A stretch of 64,000 nucleotides of DNA from Bordetella sp. 02P26C-1 (GTDB lineage: Bacteria > Pseudomonadota > Gammaproteobacteria > Burkholderiales > Burkholderiaceae_B), in assembly GCF_009763255.1 (NCBI RefSeq), contig NZ_WSJB01000004.1, positions 124,001 to 188,000 on the forward strand. The letters run 5' to 3'. Shown one piece after another: positions 51,272 through 60,895 of this stretch. Numbering within the stretch: the first letter of the stretch is position 1; every line of letters begins with the position of its first letter. The notes beneath the pieces were generated by a model. The model ran no database searches. It had not been told where the DNA came from and saw only the letters and a program-made list of their open reading frames with translations. A program made the position numbers and the translations under genes.

Positions 51272-52489
51272 ATGAAGCTGCATCACATCACTGCTATGCT
51301 GGCCCTCGCGGGCTTGGGATTCAGCGGGCTACCCGCCCAGGCTGAAGGATTCTCCGGCGATGTTATCCGCATCGGTATCATCACTGACATGTCCGGCGTC
51401 TATTCCGATATTGACGGTCCGGGCGGCGTCGAAGCCGTGCGCATGGCGATTGCGGACGCAGGCGGCGAAATCAACGGGAAAAAAATCGAGCTGTTGACGG
51501 CAGACCATCAGAACAAGGCCGATATTGCCTCGGCGCGTGCACGCGAATGGTTCGATCAAGAAGGCGTCGATATGCTGTTGGGCGGCACCAACTCGGCCAC
51601 CAACCTCGCCATGGCTGCCGTTGCCGCGGAGAAGAAGCGCCCCTTCATTTCGATCGGCGCGGGCGCCTCGGATTTGACGAATTCGCAGTGCTCGCCTTAC
51701 ACCGTGCACTATGCCTACGATACGGTCGCGCTCGCGCGCGGCACGGGCTCGGCCGTGGTGAAAGACGGCGGTAAGAGCTGGTTCTTTTTAACCGCGGATT
51801 ATGCATTTGGCCATGCGCTCGAACGCGATACAGCGGCCGTGGTCAAGGCCAATGGTGGCGAAGTCAAAGGCGTCGTGCGCGCACCGCTATCGACTTCGGA
51901 TTTCTCTTCCTTCCTACTCCAGGCACAAGCATCGGGCGCACAAATCCTGGGCCTGGCCAATGCGGGCGGCGACACCATCAATTCGATCAAGGCCGCTAAT
52001 GAGTTCGGCGTGACGCAGACCATGAAAATGGCGGGACTGCTGATTTTCATCACAGACATTCATTCGCTAGGTTTGGATGCGACCAAGAACATGTACCTGA
52101 CCGACAGCTGGTACTGGGATCAATCGGATGCCGCGCGCGACTGGTCCAAGAAGTTCGAAGAGAAACGCAAGACCAAGCCATCCAGTATCCAGGCAGCTGA
52201 CTACTCCGCTACCGCGTTTTATCTGAAAGGCGTCAAAGAAAGCGGCACGGACGACCCCGACACGTTAATGAAATGGATGAAGTCGAACAAGATCAACGAC
52301 TTCTACACCACCGGTGGATACGTACGCGAAGATGGCCGCATGGTGCACGACATGTATCTCGTGCAGGTCAAGACGCCGCAAGAGTCCAAGGGACCGTGGG
52401 ACTATTACAAAATCGTCGCTACGTTGCCGGGTGACGACGTGTACACCAAACCCTCCGAATCGACCTGCAAGCTCATCAGCCAGAAGTAA
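51272..52489 (+). CDS. ABC transporter periplasmic substrate-binding protein, branched-chain amino acid type
   Basis: A 405-residue periplasmic binding protein. A signal peptide ends at about residue 24 (PAQA), then IRIGIITDMSGVYSDIDG. It is a close paralogue of the orphan at 643-1860. AAGGAG precedes the ATG. It lies in the middle of the transporter operon between the ATPase and permease genes. Ligand unknown; the name leucine/isoleucine/valine describes only the family. Confidence 0.93.
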   Translation: MKLHHITAMLALAGLGFSGLPAQAEGFSGDVIRIGIITDMSGVYSDIDGPGGVEAVRMAIADAGGEINGKKIELLTADHQNKADIASARAREWFDQEGVDMLLGGTNSATNLAMAAVAAEKKRPFISIGAGASDLTNSQCSPYTVHYAYDTVALARGTGSAVVKDGGKSWFFLTADYAFGHALERDTAAVVKANGGEVKGVVRAPLSTSDFSSFLLQAQASGAQILGLANAGGDTINSIKAANEFGVTQTMKMAGLLIFITDIHSLGLDATKNMYLTDSWYWDQSDAARDWSKKFEEKRKTKPSSIQAADYSATAFYLKGVKESGTDDPDTLMKWMKSNKINDFYTTGGYVREDGRMVHDMYLVQVKTPQESKGPWDYYKIVATLPGDDVYTKPSESTCKLISQK

Positions 52490-52573
52490 TCCGCTGAGCT
52501 CGGCGTCCCCGCCTGCTGGCCGGGACGCCGAGGTCTTGCACGCATCCTATCGAACGCGCAGGGTTCACGCTAC

Positions 52574-53461
52574 ATGACTGAACTATTCGGCATACCACTG
52601 CCCGCACTATTGGGGCAGTTACTCTTGGGCCTGGTCAATGGCTCGTTCTACGCGATTCTGTCATTAGGGCTGGCCGTCATTTTCGGCCTGCTCAATGTCA
52701 TCAATTTTGCCCACGGCTCGCTGTATATGTTGGGGGCGTTTTTGGCGTGGATGGGCTTGAGCTATTTAGGCTTGAACTACTGGGTCATGCTTGTCCTCGC
52801 ACCCATTGTGGTCGGCCTGTTTGGCATCGTGATCGAAAAGCTGTTGCTCAAGCATCTTTATAAGCTTGATCACCTTTATGGATTGCTGCTGACCTTTGGA
52901 TTGACGTTGCTGCTGGAGGGTTTGTTTCGCAGCTTTTATGGCGTGTCGGGACAACCTTATCCGACGCCGGAGGCGTTGCGCGGGGCAACGAATCTGGGGT
53001 TCATGATTCTGCCAAACTATCGAGCCTGGGTCGTCGTGGCGTCCATCACGGTCTGTCTTGTGACTTGGTTCGTCATCGAACGCACGCGTCTGGGTGCGCT
53101 TTTGCGCGCAGGCACCGAGAATCCCAAACTCGTCGAGGCGTTTGGCGTGAACGTGCCGCGCATGGTGACGCTGACGTATGGCTTTGGCGTGGCGTTGGCG
53201 GGCTTTGCCGGCGTGCTAGCTGCACCCGTCTTGCAGATCTCGCCCTTGATGGGCTCGAACCTCATCATCGTGGTGTTTGCCGTGGTCGTGATTGGCGGTA
53301 TGGGGTCTATTCTGGGCGCGATCGTCACGGGCCTGGGCCTGGGTGTCATCGAAGGTCTGACCAAGGTGTTCTGGCCCGAGGCTTCGAGCACGGTCGTCTT
53401 CATCATCATGGCCATCGTGCTGTTGCTGCGGCCTGCCGGACTCTTTGGGAAAGAGAAATGA
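52574..53461 (+). CDS. ABC transporter permease, LivH type
   Basis: A 295-residue inner-membrane permease with about eight hydrophobic helices (LVNGSFYAILSLGLAVIFGL near the N-terminus, then NFAHGSLYMLGAF). It forms the membrane channel with LivM. The stop overlaps the ATG of the LivM gene (ATGA). Confidence 0.93.
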   Translation: MTELFGIPLPALLGQLLLGLVNGSFYAILSLGLAVIFGLLNVINFAHGSLYMLGAFLAWMGLSYLGLNYWVMLVLAPIVVGLFGIVIEKLLLKHLYKLDHLYGLLLTFGLTLLLEGLFRSFYGVSGQPYPTPEALRGATNLGFMILPNYRAWVVVASITVCLVTWFVIERTRLGALLRAGTENPKLVEAFGVNVPRMVTLTYGFGVALAGFAGVLAAPVLQISPLMGSNLIIVVFAVVVIGGMGSILGAIVTGLGLGVIEGLTKVFWPEASSTVVFIIMAIVLLLRPAGLFGKEK

Positions 53462-54441
53462 ATCGCCAACTCATCGGTTATCTGGCGGCAGCCATCGTCG
53501 TGGCGCTCTTACCCTATATGGGCGTCTATCCCATCTTTGCGATGAAGGTGATGTGCTATGCGTTGTTCGCGTGCGCCTTCAATCTGCTGTTGGGGTACAC
53601 GGGGTTGTTGTCGTTCGGGCATGCGGCATTCCTCGGCGGCGCTGCCTATGCGGCTGGGCACGCGATCAAGGTATGGGGGTTCCCCACCGAGCTCGGTTTG
53701 ATCTATGGCACTGCGGTCGCCGCGATGCTGGGGCTGGTCATGGGATTGCTGGCTATACGTCGCAGTGGCATTTACTTTGCGATGATCACGCTGGCGCTCG
53801 CGCAGATGGTGTTCTTCTATTTTCTGCAGGCGCCCTTCACAGGCGGAGAGGATGGACTGCAGCGCGTGCCGCGCGGCACCTTGTTCGGCATTATCGATCT
53901 GCGCGACGATCTGAATCTCTACTATCTGGTGATGGGCATTTTCGCGTTGGGTTACTTCGTGATCTGGCGCACCGTGCATTCGCCGTTCGGTCAGGTGCTG
54001 CAAGCGTTACGTGAGAACGAACCGCGTGCCTTATCGTTAGGGTATGACGTAGATCGATTCAAGCTGCTGGCGTTCGTGCTGTCGGCCGCGATCGCGGGGC
54101 TGGCCGGTGCGACGAAAATGCTGGTCTTCGTATCGGCGACGCTGTCGGATGCTACGTGGCAGATGTCCGGTCTGGTTATCTTGATGACATTGATCGGCGG
54201 CCTGGGGACATTGACTGGACCGATTATCGGCGCCTTTATCGTGGTGCTGCTTGAAAACAAGGTCGGTGACTTCGGCAGGTTCATGGCGCGCGTCACGGAT
54301 AACGATTGGTTCCTGCGGTTGGGCGAATCCGTCACCATCGTAATCGGCTTGATCTTCATCCTCTGCGTGTTGGCATTCCGGCGTGGCATCGTCGGCGAGA
54401 TTCAAGCATTGATGAGCCGCCGCCGCGCCAAAGCATCATGA
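53458..54441 (+). CDS. ABC transporter permease, LivM type
   Basis: A 327-residue permease with about nine helices; LLLGYTGLLSFGHAAFLGGAAY is the LivM motif. I start at MNRQLIG (53458), overlapping livH by 4 nt; the frame open further up lies inside livH. It ends with a basic tail (MSRRRAKAS). Last gene of the unit. Confidence 0.93.
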   Translation: MNRQLIGYLAAAIVVALLPYMGVYPIFAMKVMCYALFACAFNLLLGYTGLLSFGHAAFLGGAAYAAGHAIKVWGFPTELGLIYGTAVAAMLGLVMGLLAIRRSGIYFAMITLALAQMVFFYFLQAPFTGGEDGLQRVPRGTLFGIIDLRDDLNLYYLVMGIFALGYFVIWRTVHSPFGQVLQALRENEPRALSLGYDVDRFKLLAFVLSAAIAGLAGATKMLVFVSATLSDATWQMSGLVILMTLIGGLGTLTGPIIGAFIVVLLENKVGDFGRFMARVTDNDWFLRLGESVTIVIGLIFILCVLAFRRGIVGEIQALMSRRRAKAS

Positions 54442-54517
54442 CGCTTACAAGCTGTATAAGACAGCGCCGGCGAGCTACGTAAAATGGAATGCCCATCTAT
54501 CCGTAGAGGAGCTTCCC

Positions 54518-55525
54518 ATGCGTCCGGCCTCCCCGGTTCTATCCTTCATCGCCGCTGTTGGCGCAGCCACTGCCCTGCTATTTAGCACCGCCGCATCCGC
54601 CGCGCCATCGTGCGAGGTCGATCGGCCGGTGCGCTTTAGTGGACTCAATTGGGAATCAAATCTCGTCCTGGCCGGCATCGAGCGATTCATCGTCGAGCAC
54701 GGCTATGGCTGCAAAACCGCGGTAGAGATAGGCGAAACGCTGGCCATGCTGGCCGCGCTGCAACGTGGCGATGTGGACATCACGCCGGAGGTCTGGCCTG
54801 GACAGATCGAAGTCGCCTGGGATAAGGCGATCAAGAGCGGCAGAGTCCAGGGCGTTGGCCACGTCTTTGATGCGGGCGAAGGATGGTATATCCCACGCTA
54901 TACGCAAGAGCGTCATCCGGAATTAAAAAGCGCCGCTGACTTGGCCAGGTTCTCCGAGCTGTTTACCGACCCGGAAGAACCGTCCAAAGGACGCATCTAC
55001 GGCTGTCCGGCCGGTTGGTCATGCGACATCCTCAATACCAATCTGTTCAAAGCGTTAAAGCTCGAAGAAAAGTACACCATGTTCGCTCCCGGTTCGGGCG
55101 CGGCGCAAAAGGCAGCTATCGTATCGGCGTATAAGCGCAAGCGCGACATTGTTTTCTATTACTGGACGCCGACCGCGCTCGTAGGCTCGTTGGATCTGGT
55201 CAAGCTGGAATTACCGCCCTTTGATGCCGCGGCCTATACCTGCTTGACGGATCCGAACTGTGCCGACCCGGTAGCGACCGAGTTCAAATCGAACCGTGCC
55301 GTCACGGGCATGAACACCGATTTCGCGCGCGCAGCTCCCCAACTCACCGAATTTTTCACCAAGCTCACCGTGCCTGGCCCTGTCATCGACGACACGCTGG
55401 GCTGGCTGGAGACCGAGCAGGCAGAGCCTGAAGAAGCCGCCTTGTATTTCCTGCGCAAGTATCCGGAAGTCTGGAAAAAGTGGGTGCCCGAAGATGTCGC
55501 CACACGCGTGCAAGCTAAACTTTGA
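54518..55525 (+). CDS. Glycine betaine/proline-type ABC transporter substrate-binding protein (orphan)
   Basis: A 335-residue periplasmic binding protein of the OpuAC/ProX class. The signal peptide ends near ASA (about residue 27). GLNWESNLVLAGIERFIVEHGYG and EVWPGQIEVAWDKAI resemble betaine-binding proteins, with Trp-rich pocket segments (GWYIP, YYWTPTALVG). No permease or ATPase of this class is adjacent, so it may serve a transporter encoded elsewhere. It follows the Liv unit and precedes the aminotransferase by 34 nt. Confidence 0.85.
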   Translation: MRPASPVLSFIAAVGAATALLFSTAASAAPSCEVDRPVRFSGLNWESNLVLAGIERFIVEHGYGCKTAVEIGETLAMLAALQRGDVDITPEVWPGQIEVAWDKAIKSGRVQGVGHVFDAGEGWYIPRYTQERHPELKSAADLARFSELFTDPEEPSKGRIYGCPAGWSCDILNTNLFKALKLEEKYTMFAPGSGAAQKAAIVSAYKRKRDIVFYYWTPTALVGSLDLVKLELPPFDAAAYTCLTDPNCADPVATEFKSNRAVTGMNTDFARAAPQLTEFFTKLTVPGPVIDDTLGWLETEQAEPEEAALYFLRKYPEVWKKWVPEDVATRVQAKL

Positions 55526-55559
55526 CGCGTGACCTGATTTTCAATAAAGGAAGTACGAC

Positions 55560-56399
55560 ATGGACGCGATCTACTGGCACGATGGCCAATGGATGACCGA
55601 GAATCCCAAACTGCTGGGCCCGGCCGATCACGCATTCTGGATGGCGAGCATGGTATTTGACGGTGCGCGCGCGTTTGACGGATTGACGCCCGATCTGGAT
55701 CTGCACTGCCAACGGGTAGTGCGCTCGGCGCAGAAGATGTTGATGAAGCCGCAACTCAGCTGGGAAGCTATCCGCGACTTGAGCTTGGAGGCCGTGGCGA
55801 AGTTTCCAGCGGGCGAGGCACTTTATATCAAACCGATGTTCTTCTGTGCGGATGGGTTCTTGTTGCCGGACGCGGACAAGACACAATTCGTTCTGCATGT
55901 GTTCAAGGTGCCCATGCCCGGCGAGCAAGGGTTCTCAGCCTGCTTTTCCAGTTTCGCCCGAGCATGGTCGAACATGGCGCCGACGGATGCCAAGGCGTCG
56001 TGCCTCTATCCCAATGGGCAACGCGCTATTCGCGAGGCGGTGGAAAAGGGATTCGACAACGCGATCATGTTCGACGGCGATGGCAACATCGCTGAATTCG
56101 CCACATCGAATCTCTGGATCGCTAAAGATGGCATCGTAGCAACGCCAGTCGATAACGGCACGTTCTTGAACGGCATTACCCGTCAGCGCGTTCTCGCTTT
56201 ACTGCGTGCAGATGGCGTACAAGTTGAAGAACGCACCATCACTCGCGCGGATGTGGAGCAGGCGGATGAAGTCTTCTCTACTGGCAATTATGGCAAGGTT
56301 GTCCATGTGAATCGCGTGGAGGATCGTGCGCTGGAGTATGGGCCGTTTGCTCGGCGGGCGCACCGGTTGTATATGGAGTTCGCTCGGCGCGGCAACTAG
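55560..56399 (+). CDS. Class IV aminotransferase (branched-chain aminotransferase-like)
   Basis: A 279-residue PLP enzyme of fold type IV. The PLP Lys is likely in TDAKASCLYPNGQRAI, and the Glu in NIAEFATSNLWI. The usual family includes IlvE, D-amino-acid aminotransferase and aminodeoxychorismate lyase; this length and FDGARAFDG suggest an IlvE-like enzyme but do not fix the substrate. AAAGGAAG precedes the ATG. It follows the ProX-like gene by 34 nt and may be cotranscribed. Confidence 0.82.
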   Translation: MDAIYWHDGQWMTENPKLLGPADHAFWMASMVFDGARAFDGLTPDLDLHCQRVVRSAQKMLMKPQLSWEAIRDLSLEAVAKFPAGEALYIKPMFFCADGFLLPDADKTQFVLHVFKVPMPGEQGFSACFSSFARAWSNMAPTDAKASCLYPNGQRAIREAVEKGFDNAIMFDGDGNIAEFATSNLWIAKDGIVATPVDNGTFLNGITRQRVLALLRADGVQVEERTITRADVEQADEVFSTGNYGKVVHVNRVEDRALEYGPFARRAHRLYMEFARRGN

Positions 56400-56528
56400 G
56401 CTATGAGCGGGCGTAGGCGTTGTGTACTTGCGCTGACGTTGATTGGTGCGGTATTGAGTGCATAGCGCTGGCTTCGGCTCCGGTGGTTCGGGCGTTCTCG
56501 ATTCGGGCGTAGATTGGGTTCTTTAGGC

Positions 56529-56657
56529 GCGGGAGCCGGGCAGAAAAGGGGCACCGGCCCTGTCGCAGCGGCTCGGCCCATGATCAGGGGCCTCGGTCCC
56601 CTTCGGGGACTTCCCGCCGCTCAACGGGCCGGTGCCCCTTTTCTGCCCGGCTCCCGC
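56529..56657. repeat. Stem-flanked structured element A
   Basis: Perfectly complementary 32-nt arms (56529-56560 and 56626-56657) enclose a 65-nt core (56561-56625). The core can form three helices: AGCGGC with GCCGCT, GGCCC with GGGCC around ATGATCAG, and GTCCC with GGGAC around CTTCG. The core recurs inverted in element B, but the arms do not. It lies in the 627-nt gene-free gap between convergent 56399 and 57027. Confidence 0.8.
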
Positions 56658-56792
56658 TTGCGTTAGCGTCAAGAGGACGAGTCCAAACGCCGTGATCGCC
56701 TGCGTTTCTCCGGGAATGACATGTACGTTCTGAAGTGCGTAGCGTGCGCATGCGCGCAGCGCGCTAACCGTGGCCTGGCCTCAGCGTGAGTC

Positions 56793-56893
56793 CGTGGGCG
56801 ATGCCGGCCCGTAGAGCGACGGGAAGTCCCCGAAGGAGACCGAGGCCCCTGATCATGGGCCGAGCCGTTGCGACAGGGCCGGCATCGCCCACG
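56793..56893. repeat. Stem-flanked structured element B (inverted copy of the core of A)
   Basis: Perfectly complementary 18-nt arms (56793-56810 and 56876-56893) enclose a 65-nt core that is the reverse complement of the element A core with about five changes. The arm sequence differs from A except for the CCGGCCC next to the core. After it, 56894-57026 is C-rich and G-poor on the plus strand and contains no gene I can support. Nothing else is recognised in the gap before element A (56400-56528) or between A and B. Confidence 0.8.
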
Positions 56894-57026
56894 CACACCG
56901 CCCCCGGACGCCAAAAGAACCCAACCCTAAGCCAGCAAGAAGCTCTAAACGCACACCCCCAGCAACAGCCCACCACCTACCCAAAAGCCAAACCTAAACG
57001 ACAAACCCACGCACATCGAAAGCCCA

Positions 57027-57797
57027 TCACCCCGCAGCCCCCTTCCCAAACCCCAGATAGCTCTCGATCACCCGGGGATTCCCCGCCAGCTCCCGCGCTG
57101 GCCCATGCAGCACCACCTCGCCCGTCTCCAGCACATACCCATAATCCGCCACCTGCAGCGCCGCCCGCGCGTTCTGCTCTACCAGCAGTATCGCCACACC
57201 CGTCTCCCGCAACCGAGAAATGATGTGGAAAATTTCGCGCACGATACGCGGCGCCAGGCCCAGACTAGGCTCATCCAGCATCAACACTCGAGGCTTTGCC
57301 ATCAAGGCACGCCCCACGGCCAGCATCTGGCGCTCGCCCCCCGACAAAGTGCCAGCCTCCTGCCGCCGCCGCTCCCGCAAACGCGGAAACAAGGTAAACA
57401 CCTCGTCCAACGTATCGCGCCATCCGCTCTCACGCGCCCGATAACGACGGAATCCGCCTAACAACAGGTTGTCTTCCACGGACATGCTGCCAAACAGCTC
57501 ACGGCGCTCCGGGACCAACGACATCCCCGCCGCCACGCGTCGCTCAACCAGCCAATTCGATACATCCTGTCCCGCGTAGTGCACCGCACCCGCTGCATGG
57601 CCGGTGGTCGGTAACGCTCCCATCATGGCGTTGAGCAGCGTCGATTTACCCGCGCCATTCGCGCCAATAACCGTGACAATGCTGCCCGGCGCCACGGTCA
57701 GACTCGCGTTATTCAACGCGTTCACTTTGCCATATCGTGCGGTCAGCCCACGTACGTCGAGCACGACCTTCTGGTTCGGTGCTTGTGCTTGCGTCAT
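57027..57797 (-). CDS. ABC transporter ATP-binding protein, LivF type (second system)
   Basis: A 256-residue ATPase. Walker A is GANGAGKST, the signature [15 protein letters not shown], Walker [12 protein letters not shown]. It overlaps the fused LivM-LivG gene by 4 nt (ATGA). It ends the second Liv unit. Confidence 0.94.
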   Translation of the reverse strand: MTQAQAPNQKVVLDVRGLTARYGKVNALNNASLTVAPGSIVTVIGANGAGKSTLLNAMMGALPTTGHAAGAVHYAGQDVSNWLVERRVAAGMSLVPERRELFGSMSVEDNLLLGGFRRYRARESGWRDTLDEVFTLFPRLRERRRQEAGTLSGGERQMLAVGRALMAKPRVLMLDEPSLGLAPRIVREIFHIISRLRETGVAILLVEQNARAALQVADYGYVLETGEVVLHGPARELAGNPRVIESYLGFGKGAAG

Positions 57798-59632
57798 GCT
57801 GCGCTCCCGGTAGTCGCTTCGGCGCGCTCAGGCTCGGGCAGGTCATCGTCGATACCCCCCAAGTAAGCCTCCAACACCGCAGGATTCTTCTGCACATCGG
57901 CCGGCACGCCTTCGGCCAGCTTCGTGCCAAAGTCCATGACCACCAGATGATTGGTTAACCGCATGACGAAGTCCATATCGTGCTCTACCAACAAAATGCT
58001 CATGCCTTCCTCACGCAGCTGCTCGAGCACCTGAGCCAGTTCCTGCTTTTCTTTGTAGCGCAAGCCAGCCGCCGGCTCGTCCAGCAACAGCAAGGTCGGA
58101 TCACTGGCCAACGCGCGGGCGATTTCCAGAATACGCTGCTGGCCAAGCGCCAGATTGCCCGCTTGCTCGTAGAGGTAATCACCCAAGCCCACCCGCTGCA
58201 GTTGCGTGGCGGCCTCGTGCAGCAGTCTGGCCTCTTGAGCACGGTCGCTATGCAAGGCGCCCGACACCACACCAACATGGGCACGCATATGCGCACCGAG
58301 CGCAACGTTTTCCAGCACGGACATACCGGGCAGCAGTTGCACGTGCTGGAACGTACGACCTACACCCAGGCGGGCAATTTCACGCGCGCTGCGCCCGGAG
58401 ATGTTTTCACCGAAGAAACACACGCGCCCGCGCGTCAGTGGCAACACGCCACTGATCAGGTTAAAGGTGGTGCTCTTACCCGCGCCATTGGGGCCGATCA
58501 AGCCAACAATCTCGCCGGCACGCACATCGAAAGAAATATCGTTGACCGCCACCAGCCCGCCGAACTCTTTGCGGATCTCCTGGACCTCGAGCACGAGATC
58601 ACCCCGCCTCGGCCGTTCGCGCTGCGGCAATGGCTGCGCCGCAGGCGGAGGAGCGAGCTGACGGCGCTGACCCGCGCCACCCGTCACACGCGCCCAAGCC
58701 GACGCCAGAATCGGCCATAGCCCATGCCCGGCATATTGCAACATGACAATCATCAAGACACCGAAAACGATAAGCTCGAAGTTCGCATTGGTGTCCAACA
58801 ATTTCGGCAACAGATTCTGCAGCTGATCCTTCAATCCCAGAATCACCGCTGATCCAACTACCGCACCCCACACATGCCCAGCACCGCCCACCACGGCCAT
58901 GAACAAATACTCAATACCGTAGTTCAACCCAAACGGACTGGGGCTGACAGCGCGCTGCATATGCGCGTAAATCCATCCCGACAAGCAGGCCAATAGCGCC
59001 GCCCATACAAAGATCACGATCTTGTACGAAGCGGTATCCACGCCCATCGACTCGGCCATGCCCGCGCCGCTCTTCAATGCGCGGATCGCCCGGCCCGGAC
59101 GCGAGCTCAACAAATTGCTGGTCGCCCACAAGGACAACAACAGCAGCACCCAGATCAGGTAGTAGATATGCCGTCCGCTCGCAAGCGAAAAGCCGAACAC
59201 ATTGATCGGCTGCAGCCCCGCGATGCCATCATGCTTGCCGAGCCAGTCCAGATTGCCGAACAGATAAAACAGCGACAGGCCCCATGCGATCGTGCCCAGC
59301 GGCAGATAATGGCCCGACAGCCTTAGGGTGATCAGCCCCAGTAAATACGCCACGCCCGCGGTCAACAACAACCCCGCGATCAATGCCAGCCAAGGCGACG
59401 CATCATAGTGACTCGTCAACACCGCCGTCGTGTAAGCACCCAGGCCCACGAATGCCGCCTGGCCGAACGAGGTCAGGCCACCTACCCCGGTCAGCAAGAC
59501 CAGCCCCAACGCCACCATCGCGGCCAGGCCGATGTAGTTCAGTTGGGTGATCCAGAATTCAGGCGTGGACGGCAGCGCCGGCAACACGGCCAGCACGACG
59601 ATAAAAACAAACAAAGGAATACGGTTGCTCAT
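57794..59632 (-). CDS. Fused LivM permease and LivG ATP-binding protein
   Basis: A 612-residue single-chain protein. Residues 1 to about 310 are a LivM permease with about nine helices ([19 protein letters not shown]). A Pro/Gln/Arg-rich linker ([19 protein letters not shown]) follows at about 325-345. The rest is a LivG ATPase: Walker [10 protein letters not shown], signature [15 protein letters not shown], Walker [12 protein letters not shown]. The frame is continuous, so this is a true fusion and not a sequencing shift; such fusions are known in this class. It lies 5 nt after the LivH gene. Confidence 0.94.
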   Translation of the reverse strand: MSNRIPLFVFIVVLAVLPALPSTPEFWITQLNYIGLAAMVALGLVLLTGVGGLTSFGQAAFVGLGAYTTAVLTSHYDASPWLALIAGLLLTAGVAYLLGLITLRLSGHYLPLGTIAWGLSLFYLFGNLDWLGKHDGIAGLQPINVFGFSLASGRHIYYLIWVLLLLSLWATSNLLSSRPGRAIRALKSGAGMAESMGVDTASYKIVIFVWAALLACLSGWIYAHMQRAVSPSPFGLNYGIEYLFMAVVGGAGHVWGAVVGSAVILGLKDQLQNLLPKLLDTNANFELIVFGVLMIVMLQYAGHGLWPILASAWARVTGGAGQRRQLAPPPAAQPLPQRERPRRGDLVLEVQEIRKEFGGLVAVNDISFDVRAGEIVGLIGPNGAGKSTTFNLISGVLPLTRGRVCFFGENISGRSAREIARLGVGRTFQHVQLLPGMSVLENVALGAHMRAHVGVVSGALHSDRAQEARLLHEAATQLQRVGLGDYLYEQAGNLALGQQRILEIARALASDPTLLLLDEPAAGLRYKEKQELAQVLEQLREEGMSILLVEHDMDFVMRLTNHLVVMDFGTKLAEGVPADVQKNPAVLEAYLGGIDDDLPEPERAEATTGSAA

Positions 59633-59637
59633 GACGC

Positions 59638-60675
59638 TTACTCCTCGTCATCCGAAGCGTGGCTGCCGAACGACCGCCACACGAGCACCGGAATGATCAA
59701 CGTGAACACTATGACTTCCTTATAGGCGCTCGCCCAGAACGAGGCAAAGGCCTCCAGCACGCCCACCAGTATCGCGCCGGCCGCGGCCACCGGATAACTC
59801 GCCAGCCCGCCGATGATCGCGCCGACAAAGCCTTTCAGGCCAATCAAGAAGCCCGTGTCGTAATACACCGTCGTAATCGGCGCGATAAGCATGCCGGACA
59901 TGGCGCCAATGGCCACCGCCAATGTGAACGTCAGGCTCCCCGACATCGTGGTGCTGATGCCCACCAGCCTTGCGCCGCGGCGATTCACCGCCGTTGCGCG
60001 CAGGGCACGGCCATACAGCGTCTTGCCGAAAAACACCCACAGCGCCACGATTAGCAGTGCACATGTGCCCACCACGAACAGGCTTTGCGCCGACCACGTC
60101 GCCGGGCCAAGATCAAACTGACCGCTCACGAACGCCGGCGTGCGCCAGCCTTCCGCGCCAAAAAACACCAGCGCCAGTCCCAGCAACGCAAAATGCAACG
60201 CCACCGAGACGATGAGCAATACCAATACCGTGGCCTCGGCCAGCGGTTGATAAACAATGCGATAGACCATCGGCCCCATCGGGATAATGAGCACCAAAGT
60301 CAGCAGCATGTTCAGCCAGAGCGAGGTATCCGGCGCGGCATAGGCGGTAGCCAGCCACAGCAGCGCGAGCGGCACCGCGACGCAGGTGAGCAGCACCTTG
60401 GGCATGGCTGACCAGCTGCCAGTGCGCAGCGCCCGCACGATCTCCATTACCAACACCACCGCGCCCATCAGGGGCAGCAGATAAGCGGTTCCCGGCACGC
60501 GCCCGTTGACAAGCATCGCCAATGTCAACGCCCCAAATGCGACGAACTCGCCCTGAGGAATGAAAATGACCCGGGTGACGGTGAACACCAGCACCAGCGC
60601 CATTCCCAACAGTGCATAGATGGCGCCGTTGACGATGCCATCCTGCAGCAGGATGAGGGCAATAGAAAAATCCAT
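59638..60675 (-). CDS. ABC transporter permease, LivH type (second system)
   Basis: A 345-residue permease with about nine helices, longer than usual LivH (about 295) because of an insertion after the third helix (residues about 80-125). [20 protein letters not shown] at the N-terminus and [16 protein letters not shown] at the C-terminus fit the family. It comes about 220 nt after the binding protein gene. Confidence 0.92.
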   Translation of the reverse strand: MDFSIALILLQDGIVNGAIYALLGMALVLVFTVTRVIFIPQGEFVAFGALTLAMLVNGRVPGTAYLLPLMGAVVLVMEIVRALRTGSWSAMPKVLLTCVAVPLALLWLATAYAAPDTSLWLNMLLTLVLIIPMGPMVYRIVYQPLAEATVLVLLIVSVALHFALLGLALVFFGAEGWRTPAFVSGQFDLGPATWSAQSLFVVGTCALLIVALWVFFGKTLYGRALRATAVNRRGARLVGISTTMSGSLTFTLAVAIGAMSGMLIAPITTVYYDTGFLIGLKGFVGAIIGGLASYPVAAAGAILVGVLEAFASFWASAYKEVIVFTLIIPVLVWRSFGSHASDDEE

Positions 60676-60895
60676 GAAACCGCCTTAAGAGTTGCTAACG
60701 AGCGCCCCAGATTGACATGACCCAAGCCGCCCAATGCGGATCCTATGCCTGCCTGAAGCGGAAATTCCATTCGCGGGCGGCAGCGTTGTAACGTTATCGG
60801 CCCGCGCGGAATTATCGCGGATAAGACACACCGGCCAAAAGGCCGGTGCGAAAGAAATCGCCGATACGCTTGCCCCCGTATCGGCGATCGATCCA

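Noticed and set aside
56529-56893. Elements A and B as ends of an insertion sequence
   Set aside because: Only 135 nt separate them, no transposase frame lies between, and the arms are not shared by the two elements.
57794-59632. The LivM-LivG fusion as a possible frameshift or assembly join
   Set aside because: The frame is continuous through a Pro/Arg linker and both domains are complete, so a genuine fusion is more likely.
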